Below are positions 8,983 to 19,981 of a stretch of 64,000 bases of DNA, piece after piece. The notes beneath the pieces were generated by a model. The model saw nothing but the letters and a program-made list of their open reading frames with translations, did not search any database and had not been told where the DNA came from. Position numbers and translations under genes: made by a program. Origin of the DNA: Comamonadaceae bacterium. GTDB taxonomy: Bacteria; Pseudomonadota; Gammaproteobacteria; Burkholderiales; Burkholderiaceae_C. Numbering within the stretch: the first letter of the stretch is position 1; each line of letters starts with the position of its first letter. The DNA lies in the NCBI GenBank assembly GCA_947453965.1, contig CANGIQ010000007.1:1-64000 (forward strand), read 5' to 3'.

Positions 8983-10497
8983 ATGACGCAAACCGCTCAC
9001 ATCGCGCATTACATCAACGGCGCCGTTGCCAACGGCAGCAGCACCCGCACGCAGCCCGTGTACAACCCCGCCACAGGCGCCGTCACCGGCCAGGTGAGCT
9101 TGGCCAATGTGGCCGATGTGAACGCCGCCGTCGCCGCCGCCGAAAAAGCCTTTCCCGCTTGGGCCGACACACCGCCTCTGCGCCGCGCACGCGTGATGTT
9201 CAAGTTTTTGGAGTTGCTCAACCAGCACAAAGACGACTTGGCACGCTTGATCACCGCCGAGCACGGCAAGGTGTTTACCGACGCCCAAGGCGAAGTCACA
9301 CGGGGCATCGACATTGTGGAATTTGCCACCGGCATTCCCCAGTTGCTCAAAGGCGACTACACCGAACAAGTCTCCACTGGCATCGACAACTGGACCATGC
9401 GCCAGCCCCTGGGCGTGGTGGCGGGTATCACCCCCTTCAACTTCCCTGTCATGGTGCCGGCCTGGATGTTCCCCGTGGCCATCGCCGCCGGCAACACCTT
9501 TGTGTTGAAACCCAGCCCGATTGACCCATCGCCCTCGCTGTTCATTGCGGACTTGCTCAAGCAAGCCGGCCTGCCCGATGGCGTGTTCAACGTGGTGCAA
9601 GGCGACAAAGAGGCGGTGGACGCGCTCTTGGTTCATCCCGATGTGAAGGCTGTGAGCTTTGTCGGCTCCACACCCATTGCCAACTACATCTATGAAACCG
9701 GTGCCCACCACGGCAAGCGCGTGCAAGCCTTGGGCGGCGCGAAGAACCACATGGTGGTCATGCCCGATGCAGACATCGACCAAGCGGTGGACGCTTTGAT
9801 TGGCGCCGCTTACGGTTCTGCGGGCGAACGTTGCATGGCCATCAGCGTGGCCGTGTTGGTCGGCGATGTAGCCGAGCGTCTCATGCCCAAGCTGATCGAA
9901 CGCACCAAAACCTTGAAGGTCTTGAACGGCACCAACCTCGCCGCCGAAATGGGCCCCATCGTCACCGATGTGGCGCACAAGCGCATCACCGGCTACATCG
10001 AACAAGGCGTGAAAGAAGGCGCCACCCTGTTGGTCGATGGCCGCAACTTCGACAACGCGCAAGCCGGCGAAGGCTGCAAGAACGGCTTTTGGATGGGCGG
10101 CACGCTGTTTGACCATGTCACCCCCGACATGCGCATCTACAAAGAAGAAATCTTTGGCCCCGTGTTGAGCTGCGTGCGCGTGGCCGACTTTGGGCAAGCT
10201 GTGGACTTGATCAACGCCCACGAATTCGGCAACGGCGTGAGCTGCTTCACGCGTGACGGCAACGTGGCGCGCGAGTTCTCGCGCCGCATCCAAGTGGGTA
10301 TGGTGGGTATCAACGTGCCGATCCCTGTGCCGATGGCATGGCACGGTTTTGGTGGCTGGAAGAAGAGCTTGTTTGGCGACATGCATGCCTACGGTGAAGA
10401 GGGTGTGCGTTTCTATACCAAGCAAAAGAGCGTCATGCAGCGCTGGCCTGAGAGCATTGGCAAGGGCGCTGAGTTTGTGATGCCGACATCTAAGTAA
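8983..10497 (+). CDS. mmsA: CoA-acylating methylmalonate-semialdehyde dehydrogenase
   Basis: MmsA oxidises (methyl)malonate semialdehyde to propionyl-CoA or acetyl-CoA in valine, inositol and beta-alanine catabolism. The 504-aa product is normal length and aligns throughout with the aldehyde dehydrogenase fold: [28 protein letters not shown] and the catalytic Cys in [11 protein letters not shown]. The C-terminal [19 protein letters not shown] stretch is characteristic of MmsA. ATG 8983 gives the usual start; 18 extra codons upstream would overlap the promoter. No mmsB is adjacent. The divergent LysR protein probably controls it. Confidence 0.93.
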   Translation: MTQTAHIAHYINGAVANGSSTRTQPVYNPATGAVTGQVSLANVADVNAAVAAAEKAFPAWADTPPLRRARVMFKFLELLNQHKDDLARLITAEHGKVFTDAQGEVTRGIDIVEFATGIPQLLKGDYTEQVSTGIDNWTMRQPLGVVAGITPFNFPVMVPAWMFPVAIAAGNTFVLKPSPIDPSPSLFIADLLKQAGLPDGVFNVVQGDKEAVDALLVHPDVKAVSFVGSTPIANYIYETGAHHGKRVQALGGAKNHMVVMPDADIDQAVDALIGAAYGSAGERCMAISVAVLVGDVAERLMPKLIERTKTLKVLNGTNLAAEMGPIVTDVAHKRITGYIEQGVKEGATLLVDGRNFDNAQAGEGCKNGFWMGGTLFDHVTPDMRIYKEEIFGPVLSCVRVADFGQAVDLINAHEFGNGVSCFTRDGNVAREFSRRIQVGMVGINVPIPVPMAWHGFGGWKKSLFGDMHAYGEEGVRFYTKQKSVMQRWPESIGKGAEFVMPTSK

Positions 10498-10714
10498 CTT
10501 CTGCCTTCGGGTAGCGCTGTTGAGCGCGCAGCGGCAGCTTGGGACAGCATGTTTTGCTCCTCGTCCGCTTCGCGGCCGAAATGTCGCTGCAACACGCCAC
10601 CCCAATCTACCGCTGCACGCTCAAGGGCGCTTCCACAGCGGGCCCACGACCGAAGACAACTGCGGCTCAAGCTAATATCGACTCAGAACATCACAAGACT
10701 TTGAGACATTACCC

Positions 10715-12436
10715 ATGAGCGACACCCAGTTTGACTACATCATCGTTGGCGCTGGCACCGCCGGTTGCTTGTTGGCCAACCGCCTGAGTGCAGACGCCAG
10801 CAAGCGTGTCCTGTTAATCGAGGCAGGTCGCAAGGACGATTACCACTGGGTGCACATTCCTGTGGGCTATCTGTACTGCATTGGCAATCCACGTACCGAT
10901 TGGCTCTACACCACCGCACCCGATGCCGGCTTGAACGGGCGCAGTTTGCGCTACCCGCGCGGCAAGGTGCTGGGGGGGTGTTCCAGCATCAACGGCATGA
11001 TTTACATGCGTGGCCAAGCGCGCGACTACGACCATTGGGCCGAGCTCACGGGGGATGCGAATTGGCGCTGGGACAACTGCCTGCCGTATTTCAAGCTGCA
11101 CGAAGACCACCATGCGGGCGCCAACGCGCTGCACGGGGCCAAGGGTGCGCGCAGCGAGGTGCTGCTGGCCGATCAGACGTCTTATGGCGAAACCTTGCGC
11201 CACCACAACGCCGGTGGCGAGTGGCGCATTGAGCGCCAGCGTTTGCGCTGGGATGTGTTGGATGCTTTTGCCCAAGCGGCTGTCGAAGCCGGCATCCCCG
11301 CCACACCGGACTTCAACCGTGGCAGCAACGAAGGCGTGGGCTACTTTGAAGTGAACCAAAAAAGCGGTTGGCGCTGGAACACCGCCAAAGCCTTTTTGCG
11401 CCCCACCTGTTACGCCCGCCCCAACTTTGAGTTGTGGACTTCGGCCCAAGTGGCCAAGCTGGTCATGCACACCGATGCGAACGGCCAACAACGCTGCACC
11501 GGCGTGGAAGTCGCCACTTCGCACGGCCTGATCACCGCCACCGCCAAGCATGCGGTGGTGCTGAGTGCAGGTGCGATTGGCACACCGCAGATCTTGCAAC
11601 TCTCGGGCCTGGGCCCCGCCGGCTTGCTCAAACAGCATGGCATTGAACCCGTCATCGACCTGCCGGGCGTGGGCGACAACCTGCAAGACCATTTGCAAAT
11701 CCGCTCGGTCTTCAAAGTCCAAAACGTCACCACGCTCAACACCTTGGCCAACAGCTGGTGGGGCAAGGCCAAGATCGGCATGGAGTACGTGTTCAAGCGC
11801 AGCGGGCCCATGAGCATGGCGCCCTCGCAGCTGGGTGCGTTCACACGCAGCAGCCCTGATCAACCGTATCCGAACATTGAGTACCACGTGCAACCCTTGA
11901 GCCTGGATGCGTTTGGTGAACCCTTGCACAACTTCCCCGCGTTCACTGCCAGCGTATGTAACTTGAACCCCACCAGCCGTGGCTCGGTGAGCATCACCAG
12001 CCCTCACTTTGCAGACGCGCCCCGGATTGCGCCCAACTACCTCAGCACCGCCGAAGACCGCCAAGTGGCAGCTGACTCGCTGCGCGTGACGCGTCGCATT
12101 GCCGCCCAACCTGCGCTGGCCAAGTACCAACCCGAAGAGTGGAAGCCTGGCGTGCAATACCAAAGCGACGACGACCTGGCGCGTTTGGCGGGCGACATTG
12201 CCACCACCATCTTCCACCCCGTGGGCACCGCGCGCATGGGCCGAGTGGATGACCCACTGGCCGTGGTCGACACGCAGTTGCGCGTGCGCGACGGACGTGG
12301 CGGCGTGGTGCGTGGCTTGCGTGTGGTCGATGCCAGCGTGATGCCCACCATCACCAGTGGCAACACCAACAGCCCCACCTTGATGATGGCCGAGAAGGCC
12401 GCACAGTGGCTGGCCCACGAGGCCCAGAACGACTGA
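10715..12436 (+). CDS. GMC family FAD-dependent oxidoreductase (choline dehydrogenase-like)
   Basis: A 573-aa glucose-methanol-choline oxidoreductase. It begins with the ADP-binding FAD motif GAGTAGCLLANRLS and has the first GMC signature near GKVLGGCSSINGMIYMRG, the second near SAGAIGTPQILQLSG, and the C-terminal active-site region HPVGTARMG and SGNTNSPTLMMAEKAA. Length and motifs match choline or alcohol dehydrogenase-type members. No betaine aldehyde dehydrogenase or transporter is adjacent, so a choline substrate is unproven. It is preceded by a 217-base gap holding only a small GCGCT-GTTG-AGCGC hairpin behind mmsA. Confidence 0.87.
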   Translation: MSDTQFDYIIVGAGTAGCLLANRLSADASKRVLLIEAGRKDDYHWVHIPVGYLYCIGNPRTDWLYTTAPDAGLNGRSLRYPRGKVLGGCSSINGMIYMRGQARDYDHWAELTGDANWRWDNCLPYFKLHEDHHAGANALHGAKGARSEVLLADQTSYGETLRHHNAGGEWRIERQRLRWDVLDAFAQAAVEAGIPATPDFNRGSNEGVGYFEVNQKSGWRWNTAKAFLRPTCYARPNFELWTSAQVAKLVMHTDANGQQRCTGVEVATSHGLITATAKHAVVLSAGAIGTPQILQLSGLGPAGLLKQHGIEPVIDLPGVGDNLQDHLQIRSVFKVQNVTTLNTLANSWWGKAKIGMEYVFKRSGPMSMAPSQLGAFTRSSPDQPYPNIEYHVQPLSLDAFGEPLHNFPAFTASVCNLNPTSRGSVSITSPHFADAPRIAPNYLSTAEDRQVAADSLRVTRRIAAQPALAKYQPEEWKPGVQYQSDDDLARLAGDIATTIFHPVGTARMGRVDDPLAVVDTQLRVRDGRGGVVRGLRVVDASVMPTITSGNTNSPTLMMAEKAAQWLAHEAQND

Positions 12437-12486
12437 CGGTTGACAAAACGCACCGGGTTAGCCCGCAAGGGAAAATCCTAGGCAAA

Positions 12487-12628
12487 CCCAGACTGGACGC
12501 CGCTTACAGTGGCTTCACTCGCAACGGCCTACGGGCTGTTCCAACGAGGGTCTGAGGAGACAAACAAAAAGTTCTTCGAAAAGAAGAACACACAGGAAAA
12601 GGCACCGGCGTACAACCCGGTGCCTTTT
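12487..12628 (+). ncRNA. structured RNA candidate upstream of the TauE/SafE gene
   Basis: This gene-free stretch folds repeatedly on the plus strand. A stem CAGAC/GTCTG (12489-12493 with 12550-12554) encloses two hairpins. The first is GCCGC-TTACA-GTGGC (12499-12513). The second, AACGGCC-TACG-GGCTGTT (12523-12540), is capped by a UNCG-type tetraloop. A further hairpin GTTCTTC-GAAAA-GAAGAAC (12571-12589) precedes a strong terminator (12597-12635). Domain plus terminator 36 bases before a transporter gene is the layout of a riboswitch or attenuator, but an independent sRNA is equally possible. I do not recognise a known riboswitch core. Confidence 0.5.
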
Positions 12629-12635
12629 GCTTTTT
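12597..12635 (+). terminator. intrinsic terminator before the TauE/SafE gene
   Basis: AAAAGGCACCGG (12597-12608) pairs perfectly with CCGGTGCCTTTT (12617-12628) around an 8-base loop, and GCTTTTTC follows. It is a strong Rho-independent terminator ending about 30 bases before the exporter ATG. It could end an RNA started after the GMC gene or act as a conditional terminator. Confidence 0.8.
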
Positions 12636-12664
12636 CTGGCCGCAATGCCCGCGACAATCGCTGC

Positions 12665-13423
12665 ATGGAACTTTTGATCGTCACCCTTGCCTCTGCCTTG
12701 GCAGGTTTTGTGGATTCGATTGTGGGTGGCGGTGGCTTGATCTTCTTGCCGGCGTTGTTCGCGGTCTATCCCAGCGCCCCGCCTGCCACTTTGTTCGGCA
12801 CCAACAAGAGCGCCTCGGTGTGGGGTACCAGCTTTGCAGCCTGGCAATACAGCCGGCGCGTACAGGTTCAATGGCGCGTCATGCTGCCCGCAGCGGCCGT
12901 GGCCATGATGGGTGCGTTCATTGGCGCCTGGCTGGTGACGCAAATTTCGCCCGACTTCTTACGCCGCGCCTTACCCTTTGTGTTGATGGCGGTGCTGGGC
13001 TACACCTTGATGCGCAAAGACATGGGCCGCGAGCATGTGCCGCGTTTTGAAGGGCGTGCCGAGTTGTGGGCTGCTTGCACCGTGGGCGTGACGATTGGTT
13101 TTTACGACGGCTTTTTTGGCCCGGGCACGGGCAGTTTTTTTGTGTTTTTGCTGGTGCGCTGGTTGGGCTACGACTTTTTGAATGCGTCGGTGGCTGCCAA
13201 GCTGCTCAACCTCTCCAGTAATGCCGCTGCCTTGGTGCTGTTTGGCCTGAAAGGCCATGTGTGGTGGCACCTGGCCTTACCGTTGGCCTTGGCCAATGTG
13301 GCAGGCAGCTTGCTGGGCACACGCATGGCGCTCAAGCATGGCGCCGGCTTTGTGCGCGGCATGTTCATCGTGGTGGTGACGGCCTTGATTGGCAAGACAA
13401 GCTATGACGCATTCCTACGCTAA
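12665..13423 (+). CDS. TauE/SafE family sulfite/anion exporter
   Basis: A 252-aa membrane protein with about eight hydrophobic segments of the TauE/SafE (DUF81) family, linked in some organisms to export of sulfite or sulfoacetate. The duplicated family motif appears as AGFVDSIVGGGGLIFLPAL near the N-terminus and GFYDGFFGPGTGSFFVFLL in the second half. ATG 12665 is chosen because the upstream in-frame codons cross the terminator and have no family similarity. It is isolated, convergent with mrdA, and its leader carries the structured RNA candidate. Confidence 0.85.
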   Translation: MELLIVTLASALAGFVDSIVGGGGLIFLPALFAVYPSAPPATLFGTNKSASVWGTSFAAWQYSRRVQVQWRVMLPAAAVAMMGAFIGAWLVTQISPDFLRRALPFVLMAVLGYTLMRKDMGREHVPRFEGRAELWAACTVGVTIGFYDGFFGPGTGSFFVFLLVRWLGYDFLNASVAAKLLNLSSNAAALVLFGLKGHVWWHLALPLALANVAGSLLGTRMALKHGAGFVRGMFIVVVTALIGKTSYDAFLR

Positions 13424-13498
13424 AACACCAGAAGCTGCACAAAGCCCCATCCGCGCGCGGCACCAGGCATGACTTGTGCGCCAATTGAGCGAGCCGGC

Positions 13499-15577
13499 TT
13501 ATCGAGCGACTCTGGTGGCAGGTTTTTGAGCCCCCGCAGCGCCAGGGGCTGACGCTGCCTTGGCCGCTGCGAGTGCAGCCCGCTCAGCCGCTGAGGCGGC
13601 TACCACAGGCTCTTCGCTCGCCAGTTCGGCCGCTTTCGGTGGCCAGGGCACATTCGCCACGGCACGTGGCTTGCCGATCGGACGTGTGGCTTGGCCTTTT
13701 TGAACGGCCTCAATGTCTTCTTCGGAGGGGTACTGCCCCAGGAGCACAAAGTCAAATACCCGGCGCGCAATCGGCGCAGCGTTTTGCGCCCCAAAGCCAG
13801 CGTTTTCCACCACCATGGCCAAGGCCACTTTGGGATCATCCGCCGGGGCAAAGGCTACAAACAAGGCATGGTCGCGCATGCGCTCATCAATGCTGGAGGC
13901 GTTGTATTTTTCGTTTTGCTTGACGGTGTAGACCTGCGCCGTTCCTGTTTTGCCGGCACTCACGTACTGTGCGCCGACGAAGCTTGAGGCCGAGGTGCCC
14001 TCGATGTTCACGCCAATCATGCCTTTTTTGATGATGTCCAAATTTTCTGGCGTCAACGGCAGTTGTCCCACAGGCTCTTTGGCCACGGGGGTCGATACCT
14101 TGGTTTCAACATCAAGCACTTCTCGCACCAAATGCGGCTTCATCTTCAAGCCGTTGTTGGCCACCGTGCCGGTGGCATGCGCAATTTGCAACATGGTGAA
14201 GCTGTTGTAGCCCTGACCAATGCCCAATGAAATGGTCTCGCCCGAATACCAGCGCTGCTGCTCTGGCTTTTTGTAGGTGGTCCGCTTCCACTCGGTCGAG
14301 GGCAACACACCACGCGACTCACCCATGATGTCAATGCCGGTGATCTGACCAAAACCCAACGGCTTCATTTGGTCATGCATCAGGTCCACGCCCATGTCAC
14401 GCGCCAGGGTGTAGTAGTAGGTGTCACAGGACTCAACGATCGACTTGTACATGTCCACCATGCCGTGACCACCCTCCTTGTCATCGCGGAAGCGGTGGTT
14501 GCCAAACTGAAAGTAGCCTGGGTCAGGAATCAAGGTTTTCTCGGAGCGCTTGCCTGTTTGCAATGCCGCCAAAGCCATGAAGGGTTTGTAGGTGGAGCCA
14601 GGAGGATAGGTGCCGCGCAGCGCACGGTTCAACAAAGGCTTGTCCAAAGACTCGTTGAGCGCTTGCCAGTTTTCAGAGTCAATGCCATCCACAAACAAAT
14701 TGGGATCAAACGTGGGTTTGCTCACAAACGCCAAAATTTCACCGGTTTTAGGATCCAGCGCCACCATGGCGCCACGGCGCTTGCCGTACAAATCTTCAAC
14801 CAGTTTTTGCAGCTTGATGTCGATTGACAGGACCACGCTATTGCCCGGCACGGCTTGGCTGCTGTTGAGGCGGCGCACGGCGCGCCCACCCGCCGAGGTT
14901 TCCATTTCCTGAACCCCGGTGATGCCGTGCAATTGGGCTTCGTAGCTCTGCTCCACGCCCAGCTTGCCGATGTAGTCGGTGCCGCGGTAATTGCCCGCAT
15001 CGTCTGACTCTTCGATCTTGGCTTTTTCGGCGGTGTTGATGCGCCCGATGTACCCAATCACATGGCTGGCCAGCTGGTTGTAGGGGTAGTTGCGAAACAA
15101 GCGGGCACGAATATCGACGCCTGGAAAACGGTAACGCTGGGCGGCAAAACGCGCCACTTCTTCGTCGGTCAAACGGGTACGGATCGGCACCGATTCAAAG
15201 CTCTTGGATTCGCTGAGTAATTTTTTAAAGCGGCGGCGATCGCGGTTTTGAATCTCGATCACCCCGGCCAGTTGCTCGATCACCTCATCCAGGGGCGCCA
15301 CCACTTTGGAGGCGGTGATCTCCAAGGTGTAGGCCGAATAGTTGGTGGCCAGCACAATGCCATTGCGGTCCATGATCACGCCACGGTTGGGCACGATGGG
15401 CACGATGGCGGTGCGGTTGTTTTCAGCTTGGGCGTTGAGGTCGTCGTAGCGGATCACTTGCAAATAGAACAAGCGAATGGACAGCAGACCAAAGGCGATC
15501 AAAATCGCCCCCGTCACCACCACCACACGCGCCCTGAAACGGCGCAGGTCGCCCTCAATGTTGCGAATAATCCTCAT
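13499..15577 (-). CDS. mrdA: penicillin-binding protein 2 (elongasome transpeptidase)
   Basis: PBP2 cross-links peptidoglycan during lateral wall growth with RodA and MreBCD. The 692-aa protein has one N-terminal membrane helix (about 20-40), the dimerisation domain with the NRTAIVPIVPNRGVIMDRNG motif, and the transpeptidase motifs S-x-x-K in PPGSTYKPF, SCD in ESCDTYYYT, and KTG in SAGKTGTAQV. The last roughly 50 residues are an Ala-rich, probably disordered tail. Its ATG overlaps the mreD stop by 4 bases. No rodA follows before the convergent exporter gene, unlike many relatives. Confidence 0.96.
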   Translation of the reverse strand: MRIIRNIEGDLRRFRARVVVVTGAILIAFGLLSIRLFYLQVIRYDDLNAQAENNRTAIVPIVPNRGVIMDRNGIVLATNYSAYTLEITASKVVAPLDEVIEQLAGVIEIQNRDRRRFKKLLSESKSFESVPIRTRLTDEEVARFAAQRYRFPGVDIRARLFRNYPYNQLASHVIGYIGRINTAEKAKIEESDDAGNYRGTDYIGKLGVEQSYEAQLHGITGVQEMETSAGGRAVRRLNSSQAVPGNSVVLSIDIKLQKLVEDLYGKRRGAMVALDPKTGEILAFVSKPTFDPNLFVDGIDSENWQALNESLDKPLLNRALRGTYPPGSTYKPFMALAALQTGKRSEKTLIPDPGYFQFGNHRFRDDKEGGHGMVDMYKSIVESCDTYYYTLARDMGVDLMHDQMKPLGFGQITGIDIMGESRGVLPSTEWKRTTYKKPEQQRWYSGETISLGIGQGYNSFTMLQIAHATGTVANNGLKMKPHLVREVLDVETKVSTPVAKEPVGQLPLTPENLDIIKKGMIGVNIEGTSASSFVGAQYVSAGKTGTAQVYTVKQNEKYNASSIDERMRDHALFVAFAPADDPKVALAMVVENAGFGAQNAAPIARRVFDFVLLGQYPSEEDIEAVQKGQATRPIGKPRAVANVPWPPKAAELASEEPVVAASAAERAALAAAKAASAPGAAGAQKPATRVAR

Positions 15578-16104
15578 AGCGGACGTGTTGCGTCAGGATC
15601 AGGGGCACGGCGTTGCGGCGCCAACAAAATCACGCTCATCACGGGCCACAACACGGCTTCGAGCACAGGTGCCAAGAAAATCGTCCAGCCCGGAAACAAG
15701 GCGCCGGACATCATGCGCACCACCAACTCCATCGCATGGGCGGCCAAGAACAACGGCAGCACCTGCATGGCTTGCGACGGCACCGTGAACCACAACAAAC
15801 GGCGTTCAATGACAGCCGCCAGAAAACCCAGTGCCGTGTAACTCAGCGCATGCTGGCCCAGCAAGGCCGATTGATGCACATCGGTGGCCACGCCCAAAAA
15901 GAAAGCGATGCCAATGCCCACAATGCGTGGCTGATGTACACACCAAAACACCAACACCAAGGCCAAGAAATCAGGCATCCATGCGGCATTGCCCACCAGA
16001 CTGATGTTGACCAGCATGTTGATCAACAAGGCCATCACCAAGGTGAAGGCGACAAACAAAGGATTGGCAGGCAGCAACAGCTGATGGCCGCGCGGCATGA
16101 TCAT
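15574..16104 (-). CDS. mreD: rod shape-determining protein MreD
   Basis: MreD is a small inner-membrane protein of the rod-shape complex. The 176-aa product has five to six hydrophobic segments and the MreD start MPRGHQLLLPANPLFVAFTL. It also has the conserved stretch FLGVATDVHQSALLGQHALSYTALGF. It overlaps mreC by an ATGA at its start and mrdA by an ATGA at its end, so all three are translationally coupled. Confidence 0.92.
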   Translation of the reverse strand: MIMPRGHQLLLPANPLFVAFTLVMALLINMLVNISLVGNAAWMPDFLALVLVFWCVHQPRIVGIGIAFFLGVATDVHQSALLGQHALSYTALGFLAAVIERRLLWFTVPSQAMQVLPLFLAAHAMELVVRMMSGALFPGWTIFLAPVLEAVLWPVMSVILLAPQRRAPDPDATRPL

Positions 16105-17021
16105 CGGCGGCCTCCCTTCGCATTGGCCATCGGCTGTGGTTTTTCAATTTGTGGGCGAGGTGGCGTGTGCTCATTGAGCGGGGTCAACACCATCACATGG
16201 CGGGCCCCTTGCACATGACCCAAGGGTTCGCACAAGATACGGGCAAACGCAGTTTCGGCACGACGCTCGACTTTGGTCACTTTGGCCACCGGTACGCCGG
16301 GTGGATAAATACCATCCACGCCGCTGGTCGATAACAAATCGCCCACTTCAATGTCCGCGTTGGTGGCCATAAAGCGCAGCTCCAACAACGGCGCACCGCC
16401 CGACTCACCGTACGCCACACCACGCGCGCCGGTACGGGTGTTGAGCACCGGGATCGAGTGTTCGCGATCGGTCACCAAGGTCACCTCGCTGACCAGCGGC
16501 AGCACTTGGGTCACCTGGCCCAAGATGCCGAATTCATCCATCACAGGCGCACTGGCCTTCACGCCCTGGGTCAACCCTTTGTCGATGATGAGTTTGCGGG
16601 TGTAAGGGTCAGCGGCGTCATACAGCACCTCTGCCACAAAGCCGCTGCTATCGAGGCGGTCACGCAAGCCCAACAGTTCTCGCAGCTGACGGTTCTCAAG
16701 CGCCAACTGCTCCACCTGACCAGAACGCTTGGCTTGCACCAACAGTTGCTGACGCAACACACGTTCAGCAGCTTGCGCAGCATCGCGCGTTTCAAAGTAA
16801 TCACTGCTGGATTCGGCCAAGACCTGAGGGCGCATGGCCAGCCATTGCACAGGGTACAAAAACACTGACAAAACGGAGCGCAAGGGCTGGGTCACCCCAA
16901 AGCGCACATCGGCCACCATCAACAGCACCGACAAGGCGCTGAAGAGGAGTAATTTAGAAACAGCCGAAGGGCCTTGCTTGAAAAAGGCCGGGGGTGATCT
17001 GTCAAGGGTGCCGAGTGGCAC
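16101..17021 (-). CDS. mreC: rod shape-determining protein MreC
   Basis: MreC is a periplasmic scaffold with one N-terminal membrane helix linking MreB, MreD and PBP2. The 306-aa product has the transmembrane segment KLLLFSALSVLLMVADVRFG, a coiled-coil region (about 60-115) with LALENRQLRELLGL, then the beta-barrel domain with DKGLTQGVKASAPVMDEFGILGQV, quoted here as a motif region. I chose GTG 17021, five bases after the mreB stop, giving MPLGTLDRSPPAFFKQGPS; the longer upstream frame would lie inside mreB. The C-terminal tail is Pro/Lys rich. Confidence 0.93.
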   Translation of the reverse strand: MPLGTLDRSPPAFFKQGPSAVSKLLLFSALSVLLMVADVRFGVTQPLRSVLSVFLYPVQWLAMRPQVLAESSSDYFETRDAAQAAERVLRQQLLVQAKRSGQVEQLALENRQLRELLGLRDRLDSSGFVAEVLYDAADPYTRKLIIDKGLTQGVKASAPVMDEFGILGQVTQVLPLVSEVTLVTDREHSIPVLNTRTGARGVAYGESGGAPLLELRFMATNADIEVGDLLSTSGVDGIYPPGVPVAKVTKVERRAETAFARILCEPLGHVQGARHVMVLTPLNEHTPPRPQIEKPQPMANAKGGRR

Positions 17022-17025
17022 GTGC

Positions 17026-18511
<1,486 letters not shown>

Positions 18512-18519
18512 GGCCAAAA

Positions 18520-19980
18520 ATGACAACTTTGCACAACATGGGTGTGGCTGAACTGGCCCACGCACTCCAGACCAAACAAGTCAGCGCAGTCGAGGTGGCC
18601 ACAGCCTTTTTGGCCCGCACCGGGGGCAACCCGCACAACACCTTTTTAGACATCGACAGCGAAGTCACACTGGCCCAAGCTCAAGCCAGCGACGCCCGCA
18701 TCGCTGCAGGTACAGCCGGTGCGCTGGAGGGCGTACCCATCGCCCACAAAGACGTGTTTGTCACCCGCGACTTCGCCACCACCGCTGGCTCCAAAATCTT
18801 GAGCGACTATCGCTCGCCGTTTGACGCCACCGTGGTGCAAAAGCTCAGCAACGCTGGGATGGTGACCTTGGGCAAGGTCAATTGCGACGAGTTCGCCATG
18901 GGCTCTGCCAACGAAAACTCCGCCTACGGCGCAGTCACCAACCCCTGGGACACCACGCGCATTCCTGGCGGCTCCTCGGGCGGCAGCGCGGCCGCGGTGG
19001 CCGCGCGTTTGACCCCGGCGGCCACAGGCACCGACACGGGCGGCTCGATTCGCCAACCTGCGAGCTTTTGCGGCATCACGGGCATCAAACCCACTTATGG
19101 CCGTGCCAGCCGTTACGGCATGATTGCCTACGCCTCCAGCCTCGACCAAGCGGGCCCCATGGCCCGCAGCGCCGAAGACTGCGCCTTGCTGCTGTCTGCC
19201 ATGTGCGGGCCTGATTTAGACCGCGATGCCACGTCTTTGGATGTGCCTGCCGAGAACTTCTCCGCCAAATTGGGTGACAGCTTGGCTGGCCTGCGCATTG
19301 GCATTCCCAAAGAGTTCTTTGGTGATGGCCTGGCTGCTGACGTGCGCACCGCGATTGACGCGGCGCTCAAGACCCTCGAAGCGCAAGGGGCCAAGTTGGT
19401 GCCCATCACGCTGCCGCGCACCGAGCTGGCGATTCCCGTGTACTACATCATTGCGCCCGCCGAAGCCAGCTCCAACCTGAGCCGCTTTGACGGTGTGAAG
19501 TTTGGTCACCGCGCCAAGGACTACACCGATCTCGTGAGCATGTACAAAAAAACCCGTGCCGAGGGTTTTGGCGAAGAGGTCAAACGCCGCATCATGACCG
19601 GTGCGTATGTATTGAGCCACGGCTACTACGACGCCTACTACCTGCAAGCGCAAAAGATTCGCCGCATGATTGCCGACGACTTCCAACGTGCCTTTGCCGA
19701 GTGCGACGTGATTGCAGGCCCCGTGGCTCCGACCGTGGCATGGAAGTTGGGCAACAACGCCAGCGACCCGTTGGCGGACTATTTGGCCGACATCTTCACC
19801 CTGCCTGCCTCGCTGGCGGGCTTGCCCGGCATGAGCATACCGGTGGGTTTTGGCGAAGGCCGCCTCCCCGTGGGCATGCAACTGATTGGCAACTATTTGC
19901 AAGAAGCCAAGTTGCTCAACGTGGCACACCAGTACCAACTGAACACCGATTTCCACCTCCAAAAACCGGAGGGCATCTGA
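18520..19980 (+). CDS. gatA: Asp/Glu-tRNA amidotransferase subunit A
   Basis: GatA is the glutaminase/amidase subunit that releases ammonia from glutamine. The 486-aa product has the amidase-signature triad: K77 (AHKDVF), cis-Ser152 ([10 protein letters not shown]) and nucleophile Ser176 ([10 protein letters not shown]). These match the spacing of characterised GatA enzymes. ATG 18520 gives the family start [13 protein letters not shown] with GAGTGAGG upstream; a GTG at 18508 overlaps gatC. The gatB ATG begins one base after its stop. Confidence 0.97.
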   Translation: MTTLHNMGVAELAHALQTKQVSAVEVATAFLARTGGNPHNTFLDIDSEVTLAQAQASDARIAAGTAGALEGVPIAHKDVFVTRDFATTAGSKILSDYRSPFDATVVQKLSNAGMVTLGKVNCDEFAMGSANENSAYGAVTNPWDTTRIPGGSSGGSAAAVAARLTPAATGTDTGGSIRQPASFCGITGIKPTYGRASRYGMIAYASSLDQAGPMARSAEDCALLLSAMCGPDLDRDATSLDVPAENFSAKLGDSLAGLRIGIPKEFFGDGLAADVRTAIDAALKTLEAQGAKLVPITLPRTELAIPVYYIIAPAEASSNLSRFDGVKFGHRAKDYTDLVSMYKKTRAEGFGEEVKRRIMTGAYVLSHGYYDAYYLQAQKIRRMIADDFQRAFAECDVIAGPVAPTVAWKLGNNASDPLADYLADIFTLPASLAGLPGMSIPVGFGEGRLPVGMQLIGNYLQEAKLLNVAHQYQLNTDFHLQKPEGI

Positions 19981-19981
19981 C

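Noticed and set aside
8944-10605. 553-aa open frame on the minus strand opposite mmsA
   Set aside because: It lies fully antisense to a well-supported aldehyde dehydrogenase, is rich in His/Gly/Ala/Val as expected for a reversed GC-rich gene, and shows no domain.
10814-12418. 534-aa open frame opposite the GMC oxidoreductase
   Set aside because: Antisense shadow of a conserved gene with the same compositional signature and no recognisable motif.
12487-12635. Assignment of the TauE/SafE leader to a guanidine, glycine or fluoride riboswitch
   Set aside because: None of the core conserved motifs of those classes could be found; it is left as an unnamed structured RNA.
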